Shown here: positions 1 to 9,673 of the stretch, piece after piece
Numbering within the stretch: position 1 is the stretch's first letter
Layout: each line of letters starts with the position of its first letter
Assembly: GCF_963576675.1 (NCBI RefSeq)
Contig: NC_088913.1
Span: 91,263,001 to 91,327,000, forward strand
Origin: Euphorbia lathyris
Lineage: Eukaryota; Streptophyta; Magnoliopsida; Malpighiales; Euphorbiaceae
DNA: 64,000 nucleotides
Reading direction: 5' to 3'
The notes under the pieces: model-generated
Database searches by the model: none
What the model was told of the DNA's origin: nothing
The model's input: only the letters and a program-made list of their open reading frames with translations
Program-made: the position numbers and the translations under genes

Positions 1-345
1 AACCTTGGACTCTTCAGTATAAAAACAAATCCACAACCAACATAACAACAAGAGTCACACCATATTGCAAACACTATCTCTTTGTTATAAACATAGTTGG
101 TTGCACCAGCAATCTCACCTCTTGAAACAAATCGGAGTTCAGGCTGAACTCGAACATATGAGTTAGTCCTCGACTCTTCTCCTGAATTAATTTCACGCTC
201 AATCACAACTGATGACTTAGAAATAGGGAGTGGAGTGTCTTACGTAGTAATGCTTGGAATATCTTCGGCCATATGGTGGAGCTCAGGCGGAACTCAAACA
301 GATGAGTTAGTCTCCGTCTCCTCCAGTGAATTAATTTCACGCTCA
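1..345 (-). pseudogene. Array 5' module a (partial)
   Basis: This is the 5' module of the array gene, cut by the window edge. On the minus strand it encodes a hydrophilic Glu/Ser-rich stretch that includes MAEDIPSITTQ-like and NEREINSGEESGTNSY-like segments. A hydrophobic segment containing WAIWYGSCCCVGCGF-like sequence follows in better copies. Here the frame is broken by substitutions. The module contains an internal duplication of the EREINS...TNS segment. I do not recognise the family. Confidence 0.6.
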
Positions 346-756
346 TTCCAAAACATTTTTTCGGGGATTCCCCTAAATCACCCCCGAAAATATTGGGGGC
401 GGAATAAGGAATGCAAAACCGTTCCTGCCCCGTTGCCACCCCTAAAGTATATATGATTTTTTTAATGCTAATAAATAAATAATAGTAACAATAATTAGAA
501 AAAAAATTAACATTCAATAAACCCAAATAGTTATAAAGTAATAATACTAAAATTGTTTAATAAAAGATACTAATATCTTTAAAATAAGAATAATAAAACT
601 AAACTACGAGATCATACGTCTTTTCACTCCAAATTATCGGGGCGGAACCGACGGATCTACGGAGCTACTGCTTCTCTAGCTGATCTAGCTAAGACAAAAC
701 AGTTTATAAGCACATGATGGAAAATCAAACTGAAATATATTCAAAAAATAAATACC
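346..756. repeat. Array spacer: GC-rich block plus AT-rich tract
   Basis: A ~90-bp block rich in runs of C and G (360-450; motif GTTGCCACCCCTAAAG at its right end) is followed by ~300 bp of AT-rich sequence with short A/T runs, then a small GC-richer patch near 640. The same spacer recurs in every unit, with GC blocks near 1290, 2540, 3460, 6950, 7870, 56980, 57900, 59230, 60150, 61070, 61990 and 63040. No gene is seen in it. The ORFs that cross it are translations of the GC runs. Confidence 0.8.
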
Positions 757-1250
757 TCTATGATTGGTTTTGTTGTTGTGGTTGCGCCAACCGACTTTGT
801 AATTCATTAACTTGGTTGTTTAAACTCTTGACTTTATTTTCCAGTCTAGTTATTTTTCTCTGATTTATTCATTCCAATTCAAATTTTTTGATGTGTAACC
901 TCCATTAAAATCCGCTCTTAAGGATGTAGATCAAAGCAGAATAATAGAATGCTAAGAAATAACCAACTACACCTCCATGGTTATACCAATTGAAATTATA
1001 GTCACATCTATTACTGATGTTAGAGCAAACCTCATACTCCCCATAGCTAAAGATAACCCAAGACAATTTAAACCGACCAACATACAAATCAACAAGAGAA
1101 AAACACTATACTCAGTACCAAAATCTTGAGAAAAAATGCGGATCCGATAGTAAGCATATATTCTATTATGCATTTTCCTAAATGCACATAGAAATCATTG
1201 CTATTCTCATTCCTAATGATTTGTTAGACACGATTTGCTTTAAAAAAAAT
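757..1250 (-). pseudogene. Array 3' module copy 1
   Basis: Contains membrane-segment and coiled-coil-tail coding sequence, reading from about 1250 down to a stop at about 760. The transmembrane-like part and the tail are in different frames, as in every copy. This copy has the variant at 865-880 that puts a TGA in the tail frame just before the helical segment (shared with copies 5 and 9), and a change near 905 that ends the frame after the last membrane segment. It is a decayed copy. Confidence 0.65.
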
Positions 1251-1618
1251 ATTATTCACGCTTATTCCGAAACATTTTTTCTGAGATTTGCCAAAACCAC
1301 CCCCGAAAATATTGGGGGCGAAATGGGGGATGCAAAACCGTTCACGTCCCATTGCCATCCCTAACGTATATATGATTTTTTAATTGCAATAAATAAATAA
1401 TAGTAACAATAATTAGAAAATAAAATTAATATTCCATAAACCAAAATAGTTATAAAGTAATAATACTAACATTGTTTAATAAAAGATACTAAACAGTTTA
1501 TAAGCACCTTATGGAAAATCAACGGGGCTACTTCTTCTCTAGCTGATCTAGGAAAGACAAAACAGTTTATAAGCACCTTATGGAAAATCAAATTGAAATA
1601 TATTCAAAAAATAGATAC
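1251..1618. repeat. Array spacer of a short unit
   Basis: GC block at 1275-1375, then an AT-rich tract. It is distinctive in carrying TTCACGTCCCATTGCCATCC in place of the usual CCCCGCCCCGTTGCC version. That variant reappears at 62146-62300. A stretch of the spacer near 1485-1580 is locally duplicated (AAACAGTTTATAAGCACC occurs twice). No gene seen. Confidence 0.8.
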
Positions 1619-2108
1619 CTCTAAGATTGGTTTTGTTGTTGTGGTTGCGCCAACCGCCTTTGTAATTCATTAACTTGGTTGTTTAACCTCCTGACTTTAT
1701 TTTAAGTCGAGTTATTGTTCTCTGATTCATTCTTTCCAATTCAATTTATTTGATGTGTGACCTATTTTCAAATCCGTTCTTTAGGATGTAGATCAAAGCA
1801 GAATAATAGAATGCTAAGAAATAACCAACTACACCTCCATGATTATACCAATTGAAATTATAGTCAAATCTATTACTGATTTTAAAGCAAACCTCATACT
1901 CCCTATAGCTAAAGATAACCCAAGACAATTTAAATTCGTCAACATATAAATCAACAAGAGCAAAACATTATACTTAGTACCAAAATCCTTCAGAAAAAAA
2001 TGCGGATCCTATAGTAAGCATATATTCTATTATGCATTTTCCTAAATGCACAAAGAAATCATTGCTATCCTCATTCCTAATAATTTGTGAGACACGATTT
2101 GCTTTTAA
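1619..2108 (-). pseudogene. Array 3' module copy 2
   Basis: Same organisation as the other 3' modules. The tail frame is open only for about 60 codons (1928-1746) and stops just after the SHIK segment because of a substitution near 1750. The upstream membrane-segment frame is interrupted by an extra A near 1993-1999. It is followed on its 5' side by 5' module b. Confidence 0.6.
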
Positions 2109-2520
2109 AAAAATATAGGACACATAAGACAAATAAATTTACGCACAAAATGATGTCGAAAATAAATAGATGGAAATTTACAGATCTATGTCCAAACCTT
2201 GGATACTTCAGTATAAAAACAAACACACAACCAACACATCATCTCTTTGTTATGAACATAGTTGGTTGCACCAGCAATCTCACCTCTTGAAACAACTCGG
2301 AGCTCAGGCTGAACTCGAACATATGAGTTAGTCCCCGACTCATCTCCTGAATTAATTTCACGCTCATTCACAACTGATTGCTTAGAAACAGGGAGTGGAG
2401 TCACTTGAGTAGTAATACTTGGAATATCTTCGGCCATATGGTGGAGCTCAGGCGGAACTCAAACAGATGATTTAGTCTTTGTCTCCTCCGGTGAATTAAT
2501 TTCACGTTCATTCCGAAACA
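2109..2520 (-). pseudogene. Array 5' module b
   Basis: Encodes the hydrophilic segment starting MAEDIPSITTQVTPLPVSKQ (open 2437-2186) and then a hydrophobic stretch cut short by a ~30-bp deletion of the CCATATTGCCCACA region. A second, upstream copy of the EREINS-like segment lies at about 2440-2515 in another frame. Family unknown. Confidence 0.6.
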
Positions 2521-2923
2521 TTTTTTCGGGGATTCCTCAAAACCACCCCCAAAAATATTGGGGGCGGAATAGGGGATGCAAAACCGTCCCTGCCCCGTTG
2601 CCACCCCTAAAGTATATATGATTTTTTTTAATGGCAATAAATAAATAATAGGAACAATAATTAGAAAAGAAAATTAAAATTCCATAAACTCAAATAGTTA
2701 TAAAGTAATAATACTAACATTGTTTAATAAATGATACTAATATCTTTCAAATAAGAATAATAAAATTAAACAACGAGATCATACGCCTTTTCACTCCAAA
2801 TTATCGGGGCGAAACCGACTGATCTACAGGGCTACTTCTTCTCTGGCTGATCTAGCAAGACAAAACAGTTTATAAGGACCTGATGGAAAAACAAATTAAA
2901 ATATATTCAAAGAATAAATACCT

Positions 2924-3416
2924 CTAGGATTGGTTTTGTTGTTGTGGTTGTGCCAACCGCCTTTGTAATTCATTAACTTGGTTGTTTAACCTCCTGACTT
3001 TATTTTTCAGTCGAGTTATTGTTCTCTGATTCATTCTTTCCAATTCAAATTTTTTGATGTGTGACCTCCTTTCAAATTCGTTCTTTAGGATGTAGATCAA
3101 ATCAGAATAATAGAATCCTAAGAAATAACCAACTACACCTCCATGGTTATAACAATTGAAATTATAGTCACATTTATTACTGATGTTAGAGCAAACCTCA
3201 TACTCCCCATAATTAAAGATAACCCAAGACAATTTAAACCTGCCAACATACAAATCAACAAGAGCAAAACACTATACTCAGTACCAAACTCCTTGAGAAA
3301 AAATGCGGATCCTATAGTAAGCATATATTATATTATGCATTTTCCTAAATACACATAGAAATCATTGCTATCCTCATTCATAATGATTTGTGAGACACGA
3401 TTTGCTTTTAAATAAA
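2924..3416 (-). pseudogene. Array 3' module copy 3 (109-codon tail ORF open)
   Basis: Minus-strand frame 3253-2924 is open for 109 codons. It runs from MYVGRFKLSWVIF through a hydrophobic segment (GVVGYFLGFYYS) and a charged heptad-like helix (KNKVRRLNNQVNELQRRL) to a Gln/Asn-rich end. The overlapping frame 3324-3133 encodes two very hydrophobic segments (VLLLLICMLAGLNCLGL and FALTSVINVTIISI) that look like transmembrane helices. The two halves are in different frames near 3140. So either a frameshift preceded amplification or an intron boundary is not recognised. Confidence 0.65.
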
Positions 3417-3846
3417 TATTATTCAAACTAATTCCGAAACATTTTTTCGGGGATTCCCCAAAACCACCCTCAAAAATATTGGGGGCGGAATGGGGGATGC
3501 AAAACCGTCCCGCCCCGTTGCCACCCCTAAACTATATATGATTTTTTCAATGGCAATAAATAAATAAATAATAGTAACAATAATTAGAAAACAAAATTAA
3601 CATTCCATAAACCCAAATAGTTATAAAGTAATAATACTAACATTGTTTAATAAATGATACTAATATCTTTCAAATAAGAATAATAAAATTAAACTACGAG
3701 ATCATACGCCTTTTCACTCCAAATGATCGGGGCGAAACCGACTGATCTACAGGGCTACTTCTTCTCTGGATGATCTAGCAAGATAAAACAGTTTATAAGC
3801 ACCTGATGGAAAATCAAATTAAAATATATTCAAAAAATAAATACCT

Positions 3847-4340
3847 CTAGGATTGGTTTTGTTGTTGTGGTTGTGCCAACCGCCTTTGTAATTCATTAAC
3901 TTGGTTGTTTAACCTCCTGACTTTATTTTTCAGTCGAGTTATTGTTCTCTGATTCATTCTTTCCAATTCAAAATTTTTGATGTGTGACCTCCTTTCAAAT
4001 TCGTTCTTTAGGATGTAGATCAAAGCAGAATAATAGAATCCTAAGAAATAACCAACTACACCTCCATCGTTATACCAATTGAAATTATAGTCACATCTAT
4101 TATTGATGTTAGAGCAAAGCTCATACTCCTCATAGCTAAAAATAACCCAAGACAATTTAAACCGGCCAACATACAAATCAACAAGAGCAAAACACTATAC
4201 TTAGTACCAAAATGCTTCAGAAAAAATGCGGATCTTATAGGAAGCATATATTCTATTATGCATTTTCCTAAATTGACATAGAAATCATTGCTATCCTCAT
4301 TCCTAATGATTTGTGAGACACGATTTGCTTTTATAAAAAA
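3847..4340 (-). pseudogene. Array 3' module copy 4 (109-codon tail ORF open)
   Basis: Very similar to copy 3. It has the same 109-codon tail frame (4176-3847) and an open membrane-segment frame of 105 codons (4373-4056), which extends upstream through KANRVSQIIRNEDSNDFYV. This is one of the best preserved copies. It joins directly to 5' module c, which is then interrupted by a LINE. Confidence 0.65.
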
Positions 4341-4440
4341 AATAGGACACATAAGACAAATAAATTTACGCACAAAATGATGGCGAAAATAAATACATGG
4401 AAAGGTACAAATCTATGTCCAAACCTTGGACTCTTCAGTA
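4341..4440 (-). pseudogene. Array 5' module c, part 1
   Basis: Start of a 5' module as in b and e. It is interrupted at 4440 by a LINE insertion and resumes at 6590 after a 10-bp duplication of CTCTTCAGTA. Confidence 0.8.
4431..4440. repeat. Target-site duplication of LINE 1, left copy
   Basis: CTCTTCAGTA at 4431-4440 is repeated exactly at 6590-6599. The array sequence is continuous across the insertion when one copy is removed. Confidence 0.95.
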
Positions 4441-4679
4441 TTTTTGAGTAAAATTAGACTACAGAGCAGCCTGAAGCAAGCAATCCCAACTAGGTTGGCA
4501 CCTATTGACAGACAAGCGAACCCTGAGCCCGTATATTGAATAAAAAGAATAAAAAATTACAAATGAAGGAATAAAAGAAAAGAAAAAAAGGGGGAATCAA
4601 GTGAAACGGAAGATACTCCGATCCCCCAAGTTACAAAAATACGAATCTAAGCAAAAGGGTGGTATCTCATCCCACCAAA
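4441..4679 (-). other. LINE 1 3' UTR and short poly-A
   Basis: 239 bp between the RNase H stop and the poly-A end. It contains A-rich runs near 4540-4590 and no ORF. Confidence 0.7.
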
Positions 4680-5507
4680 CTAAATCAGAACCTGTTCTGC
4701 ATAGTTAGCTAAATTATCGGCAACTTGATTGCCTTCCCTATAAATGTGTGAGATTACGAATGTCATTTGCTCCAAATAAGATAAGCAATCCAACCAATCT
4801 TGACGGACCTGCCAAGGAACAGAAAGCGAGCGAGAGCGGAAAATCCCAACCATGTAGGAAGAATCACTCTCTAGCCAGATGTTGTACCAGCCCCGTTCAA
4901 ACGCTGCTTTGACAGCGAAGATGGCTGCTTGCAGTTCGACCAAAAACGCGTAGCAAGATTCCGAGGGAAAAGCGAAAGCCTTCGCAAACAGCCCCCGATT
5001 ATCTCTAAAAATGCCACCGCAACCCGCTGATCCACCAAGGACAGAAGCGTCCGTGTTTACCTTTATCAGACCTGCTGGAGGAGGTTGCCATTTGACAAGA
5101 ATAACTCTAGGCGCAAGAGGTGCTCTTCGCGTGATACCGAGCTCGGACAGGATACGGTATTCTACTACAGAATTCCAAGTATTCCCAAAGCCCAGACTCG
5201 CGGCATCCTTGACTGCTAACCAGATTCTGCGTAAACTCCCTGGGACACATGGTTTTATCCCATTGAAGATTTGATCATTACGAGACAGCCAAATAGACCA
5301 AAAAACGTTAACAATTGCCGCTCCCCAAAGAATTTTGATTTGTGAGCTGAAGCGTTGCTGCGACGCGTCACTGATCAACTCGAGAACAGTTGAATTCAGG
5401 TTCAGAGAGCGACCAAATAAAGAAGCTACCCCATGCCAGATGGCTTGCGAGAAAGGGCAATGAAGGAAAATGTGTTCCGTTGTTTCCGCCGCTCTAAAAC
5501 AGAAACA
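4680..5507 (-). pseudogene. LINE 1 ORF2, C-terminal part: zinc-binding linker and RNase H
   Basis: The open frame continues from the in-frame TGA at about 5506-5508. A linker with FRAAETTEHIFLHCPF (zf-RVT type, 5500-5440) is followed by an RNase H fold at about 5095-4690. The acidic catalytic positions are visible as NTDAS, VELQA, ESDSS and EGNQVADNLA. The last motif has Tyr where plant L1 elements often have a basic or His residue upstream. A stop codon separates this part from the RT part, so the protein would not be made as one chain. Confidence 0.85.
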
Positions 5508-6580
5508 TCAGTGCGAAGTGAGATAAATCCCCCGAGCCCTTAGTTTGTCATGCGTAGGAAGGTAATCAAGCGCTGCTCTCCAGAACGTAAATGAGTGCGA
5601 GGGTAAAATTGTAGGGGACCAAACCAAGCGGCACCAACCCGGTTCAACTGGAACATCAAAATGCCATTTGTAAAATTCCTTCACCGAGAACTGACCATCT
5701 ACCGCCGGCTCCCAGACACACCTATCTGTCAAATCTCTCCCTCTGCGCACATCCCTCATACGCCTTTCAGTTTCCTCAGACACAGGGAGGTTCTGCCAAT
5801 AATCTCCGTCCAAGAAGCTTTCCACATTGAGAGATCTAGAGTTCCTCTCAACCAATTGCGTCTCAGAAACAGAGGGCCTGATCCAACCCCCGAACCAGAA
5901 ATTGAGACTGGATCGCATACCAATCCACCAGAAACTAGTCGCAACCAAATCTCTGTAAACGCGCTTGACCGAGCTCCAAACCGATGAGTTTATAACCCAA
6001 TTCCGCAGCCTCCCGACTGAGTCAAGAAAACGGGCCCTTAGCAATCTGTAGCAAAGAGAATCTCCTTGCATAATACCCCAAGCTGTTTTCCCCAACAGAG
6101 CCTTATTAAGAATGTGTAAATCTTTGATGCCCAAACCTCCCTCTTTGAAAGGCCTACAGCACAAACGCCAAGGAACAGTGACCAACTTACGAGTGTCTGT
6201 CGAGCCGATCCAGATGAAATTCCGCATACTTCTTTGCATATGACTCAGCAGGCTACGAGGCCACTTATACAGAATAAAACTATGAATAAAAGAGCCAGTG
6301 ATGACAGAATTCACCAGTGCCAATCGGCCTGCTAAGGATAGGCTACTACCTTTCCACTTAGCGAAGTTAGAAAGCACCTTGTCCATCAGGCCTCGTAGCT
6401 GACTCGTTTTGGGGCTGCCAGGGAACAACGGGATACCTAGATAACAGAACGGAGGAGCACCATTTCTAACACCAATCAAATCGGCTAGCCTCTTGGCTCT
6501 TCTTGCAGTTACGAAAGGGCCGAAGAAGATAACCGACTTCTGCCAATTGATGAGTTGCCCAGAAATAGAACCATAAAATT
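5508..6580 (-). pseudogene. LINE 1 ORF2, reverse transcriptase 3' part
   Basis: The open frame enters from the truncated 5' end with INWQKSVIFFGP, then FCYLGIPLFPG, FAKWKGSSLSLAGRLALVNS and FKEGGLGIKDL. All are typical of the RT thumb and connection of plant L1 elements. The catalytic FADD region is missing because of the 5' truncation. The frame ends at a TGA at the start of the zinc-binding linker. A 143-codon frame at 6466-6897 crosses the insertion junction and is a chance fusion. Confidence 0.85.
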
Positions 6581-6589
6581 CGAATGCAT

Positions 6590-6925
6590 CTCTTCAGTAT
6601 AAAAACAAACCCACAGCCAACACAGCAACAAGAGCCATACCATATTGCCCACACCATCTCTTTGTTATGAACATCATTGGTTGCACCAGCAATCTCATCT
6701 CTTGAAACAACGTGGAGCTCAGGCTGAAATCGAACATATGAGTTAGTCCCCGACTCCTCTCCTGAATTAATTTCACGCTCATTCACAACGGATGGCATAG
6801 AAACACGGAGTGGAGTGTCTTGTGTAGTAATGCTTGGAATATCTTCGGCCATATTGTGGAGCTCAGGTGGAACTGAAATAGATGAGTTAGTCTCCATCTC
6901 ATCTGGTGAATTTGACGCTTATTTC
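6590..6925 (-). pseudogene. Array 5' module c, part 2
   Basis: Continuation of the module broken at 4440. The minus-strand frame 6897-6600 reads through the internal duplication (TNSSISVPPELHNMAEDI, then NEREINSGEESGTNSYVRF) and on into WAIWYGSCCCVGCGFVFIL. It therefore gives the clearest view of this module: hydrophilic repeat, then a Cys-rich hydrophobic segment. Confidence 0.65.
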
Positions 6926-7330
6926 GAACATTTTTTCGGGAATTCCCCAAAACTACACCCGAAAATACTAGGGGCGGAATAGGGGATGCAAAACCGTTCC
7001 CCCCCATTGCCACCCCTAAAGTATATATGATTTTTTTAATGGCAATAAATAAATAATTGTAACAATAATTAGAAAAGAAAATTAACATTCCATAAACCCA
7101 AATAGTTATAAAGTAATAATACTAACATTGTTAATAAAAGATTTAATATCTTTCAAATAAGAATAATAAAACTAAACTACGAGATCATACGTCTTTTCAC
7201 TCCAAATGATCGGGGCGGAACCGGCTGATCTACGGGGCTACTTCTTGTCTGGCTAATCTAGCAAAGACAAAACAGTTTATAAGAACTTGCTGGAAAATCA
7301 AATTGAAATATATTCAAAAAATAAATACCT

Positions 7331-7822
7331 CTAGGATTGGTTTTGTTGTTGTGGTTGTGCCAACCGCTTTTATAATTCATTAACTTGGTTGTTTAACCTC
7401 CTGACTTTATTTTTCAGTCGAGTTATTTTTCTCTGATTTATTCATTCCAATTCAAATTTTTTGATGTGTGACCTCCTTTCAAATCCGCTCTTTAGAATGT
7501 AGATCAAAGCAGAATAATAGAATGCTAAGAAATAACCAACTACACCTCCATGGTTATAACAATTGAATTATAGTCACATCTATTACTGATGTTAGAGCAA
7601 ACCTCATACTCCCCATAGCTAAAGATAACCCAAGACAATTTAAACCGGCCAACATACAAATCAACAAAAGCAAAATACTATACCCAGTACCAAAATCCTT
7701 GAGAAAAAATGCGGATCCTATAGTAAGCATATATTCTATTATGCATTTTCCTAAATGCACATAGAAATCATTGCTATCCTCATTCCTAATGATTTGTGAG
7801 ACACGATTTGCTTTTAAAAAAA
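7331..7822 (-). pseudogene. Array 3' module copy 5
   Basis: The membrane-segment frame is open for 125 codons (7931-7554). It runs from the translated GC block through KANRVSQIIRNEDSNDFY and two hydrophobic segments, then ends early because one A is missing near 7565. The tail carries the same TGA-generating variant near 7440-7450 as copies 1 and 9. Confidence 0.6.
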
Positions 7823-8048
7823 TATTATTCACGCTTATTCTGAAACGTTTTTTTGGGGATTCCCCAAAACCACCCCCGAAAATATGGGGGGCGGAATGGG
7901 GGATGCAAAACCATCCCCGCCCCGTTGCCACCCCTAAAGTATATATGATTTTTTTTAATGACGATAAATAAATAATAGCAAAAATAATTAGAAAAGAAAA
8001 TTAATATTCCATAAACCCAAATATTTATAAAGTAATAATACTAACATT

Positions 8049-8498
8049 AGATGATAAAAGTAAATCCTCTCGAAATCGTGTCTCTCTCTAAATCGTCCTC
8101 CGCGTGACCGCCGTCGCCTGCGCTACCAGGGCAGCGCCATCGCCGTGAGTCGCTGCCGGTGAGAGGGTCCTTTCCGCCACCGGTGAAGGTAGTCTCAGCC
8201 TGTCTGTGAGTTTTTGTTTCCGTTTTGTCTGTTTCTGGTGCGTCTTAGTCGGGTTCTTGCGATTTAATCAAAATCGGCACTGGTTTTTACCGTGGGTGGG
8301 AGTGAAGGAACCGTGAGGAGAGTGCATTGAGGTTGAGGGGTTCGTACTCCTGCGTGCTAGGTGAGAGGCTGTGTATTGGCGGCTAAGTTTCTGTAACAGG
8401 GGGCGGTGTTGATTTGGGGTTTCTGGTTCCAGCAAGTTTTTGGGGTTTTTTTGCTCTGTGTGCAATTGGTTCAGGGCCGGTTCTTAGAGTTATTGGAA
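8049..8498 (+). promoter_or_regulatory. LINE 2 5' UTR
   Basis: 450 bp, GC-richer than the array, with CGCCGTCGCC-type stretches and T/G-rich sequence later. Its presence suggests that the insertion was full length. Plant L1 elements usually carry an internal promoter here. No specific promoter motif is visible. Confidence 0.5.
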
Positions 8499-9673
8499 AT
8501 GGAAAGGGAATTAGAGAGGCTCAGAATTGAAGGAGAGGAAGGAGGGCACCTTGAATTGCTCACACCACCTGCTCCAGAAGTGGTGACTGATGCGGGGCTT
8601 CGTTTCTTGGGATGATTTATGGCGGACAGACCGCTCAACTTCTTGAGCATGAGAAACAGGCTGGCGGTTTTGTGGAGACCAGTTAGAGGTGTTGAAACTC
8701 AAGAGGTAAGCTCTAACCTTTATTCTTTTGAATTTTTTCATCCGATGGATAGAGATAGGGTGATTGCTGGAGGTCCTTGGTCGTTTGACAATTATATATT
8801 GATTATGAATGTCTGGAATTTGGGTGTTCACATAGATGAGGTGAATTTATTGAACTATTCTATTTGGGTGCAAATTTCTGGCCTTCCTGTGGGGACTATG
8901 TCTGAATTAGTTGACAAACAACTAGGAAACTTTCTAGGGACCTTTGAGGAGTATGATATAAATAACAATTCTGGTATCACAGACAGTTTATGCGTATCAG
9001 AGTCAGTCTGGACAGTGAACGCCCGTTGAAAAGGTTTAAAAAACTGAGGAGCACTGGAAATGTGTGGTCTTTAGCTACTTTCAAATATGAGCGTTTAGGT
9101 ATTTTCTATTATGTGTGTGGTTGCCTGGGGCATACAGAACGCTTTTGTGAGAGAGTTTTTAATATGCAGGGGGGTGAGATTCAGAGAGAGTGGGGGGAAT
9201 GGCTTAAAGCCCCATTCAGAAGAGGTGGAGACAATAGTGGGGCAAAATGGTTAATTGATAGCAATGGGGGAGGGGGGCTGAGGGGGTTCGGAGGTGGGAG
9301 GGGAGGGGGAATGGGAGCTATGAGGGATATAACTAACACAGGGAGAGGGAAGGAAGTGAGGGGGATGAACAAACAAGTGAGGGAGGGGGAGAGAGAAGTA
9401 ATGATCTGTCCATTTACAGGGCCTTTCTTTAAACCTTTAGCGAACGATGAGGGTAAAGGGATGGGGGGTGAGGAGGAGGGAGATAAGGGGGAAGATACTG
9501 AGATGGAATTAAATGATGTCAGAAAGAGAAGAAGGGAGGAAAAGGGAAAGGGAAGAGAGGGGGAGGGAGACGATAGGCAGGAGGGGGAAGTCTCTGTTCT
9601 TGGAAAGGATAAGGGGAGTTCCACAAAAACTGGTTCGACGAGCCCTAAAGAACAGGGCCGCTGGGGGGAATGA
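8499..9673 (+). pseudogene. LINE 2 ORF1: DUF4283-like RNA-binding protein with zinc knuckle
   Basis: ORF1 of plant L1 elements packages element RNA. The likely start is ATG 8499 (MERELERLRIEGEEGG). The frame shifts near 8612 into MADRPLNFLSMRNRLAVLWR (8619-9029), the DUF4283-like domain with WSFDNYILIM and IWVQISGLP. It shifts again near 8985 into 8990-9673. That part has a zinc knuckle-like FYYVCGCLGHTERFCE at about 9108-9155, in which the first Cys is replaced by Tyr. A very Gly/Glu/Lys-rich low-complexity tail follows. The stop TGA overlaps the ORF2 start (ATGA at 9670-9673). Two frameshifts make it non-functional. Confidence 0.85.

Larger units (their letters stand above)
1..4440. repeat. 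Tandem array, segment I (two higher-order units)
   Basis: A landmark beginning CTTCAGTATAAAAACAAA recurs at 12, 2206 and 4432, giving a period of about 2.2 kb. Each period holds one long part with the 5' module (~1.3 kb) and one short part (~0.92 kb). A GC-rich block recurs at about 391, 1311, 2560 and 3480. Adjacent units are clearly homologous, with scattered substitutions and small indels. The gene-like content reads on the minus strand. The array runs off the left edge and resumes at 6590. Confidence 0.95.
4441..6589 (-). mobile_element. LINE 1: 5'-truncated L1-type retrotransposon
   Basis: A 2.15 kb insertion on the minus strand, flanked by a 10-bp target duplication. It starts on the plus strand with TTTTT (a short poly-A tail on the minus strand), followed by 3' UTR, RNase H, zinc-binding linker and the end of the reverse transcriptase. 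The 5' end (6589) falls inside the RT palm/thumb, a normal outcome of incomplete reverse transcription at insertion. Confidence 0.95.
6590..8048. repeat. Tandem array, segment II
   Basis: Continues the array of 1-4440 in phase. Contains module c part 2, 3' module copy 5, and spacers with GC blocks at 6950 and 7870. It stops at CTAACATT (8048), where LINE 2 inserted. The array resumes, inverted, at 47330. Confidence 0.95.

Noticed and set aside
360..450. hAT-type terminal inverted repeat (AGGGGTGGCAA at the edge of the GC-rich block)
   Set aside because: Only one end is present per unit, with no matching opposite end or 8-bp duplication. At most it is an old remnant included in the array unit.
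6466..6897. 143-codon ORF joining array and LINE 1 sequence
   Set aside because: It crosses the LINE insertion junction and reads the LINE in the wrong frame. It is a chance fusion.
9181..9624. 147-codon Pro/Ser-rich ORF on the minus strand
   Set aside because: It is the antisense reading of the Gly/Glu-rich tail of LINE 2 ORF1 and has no independent features.
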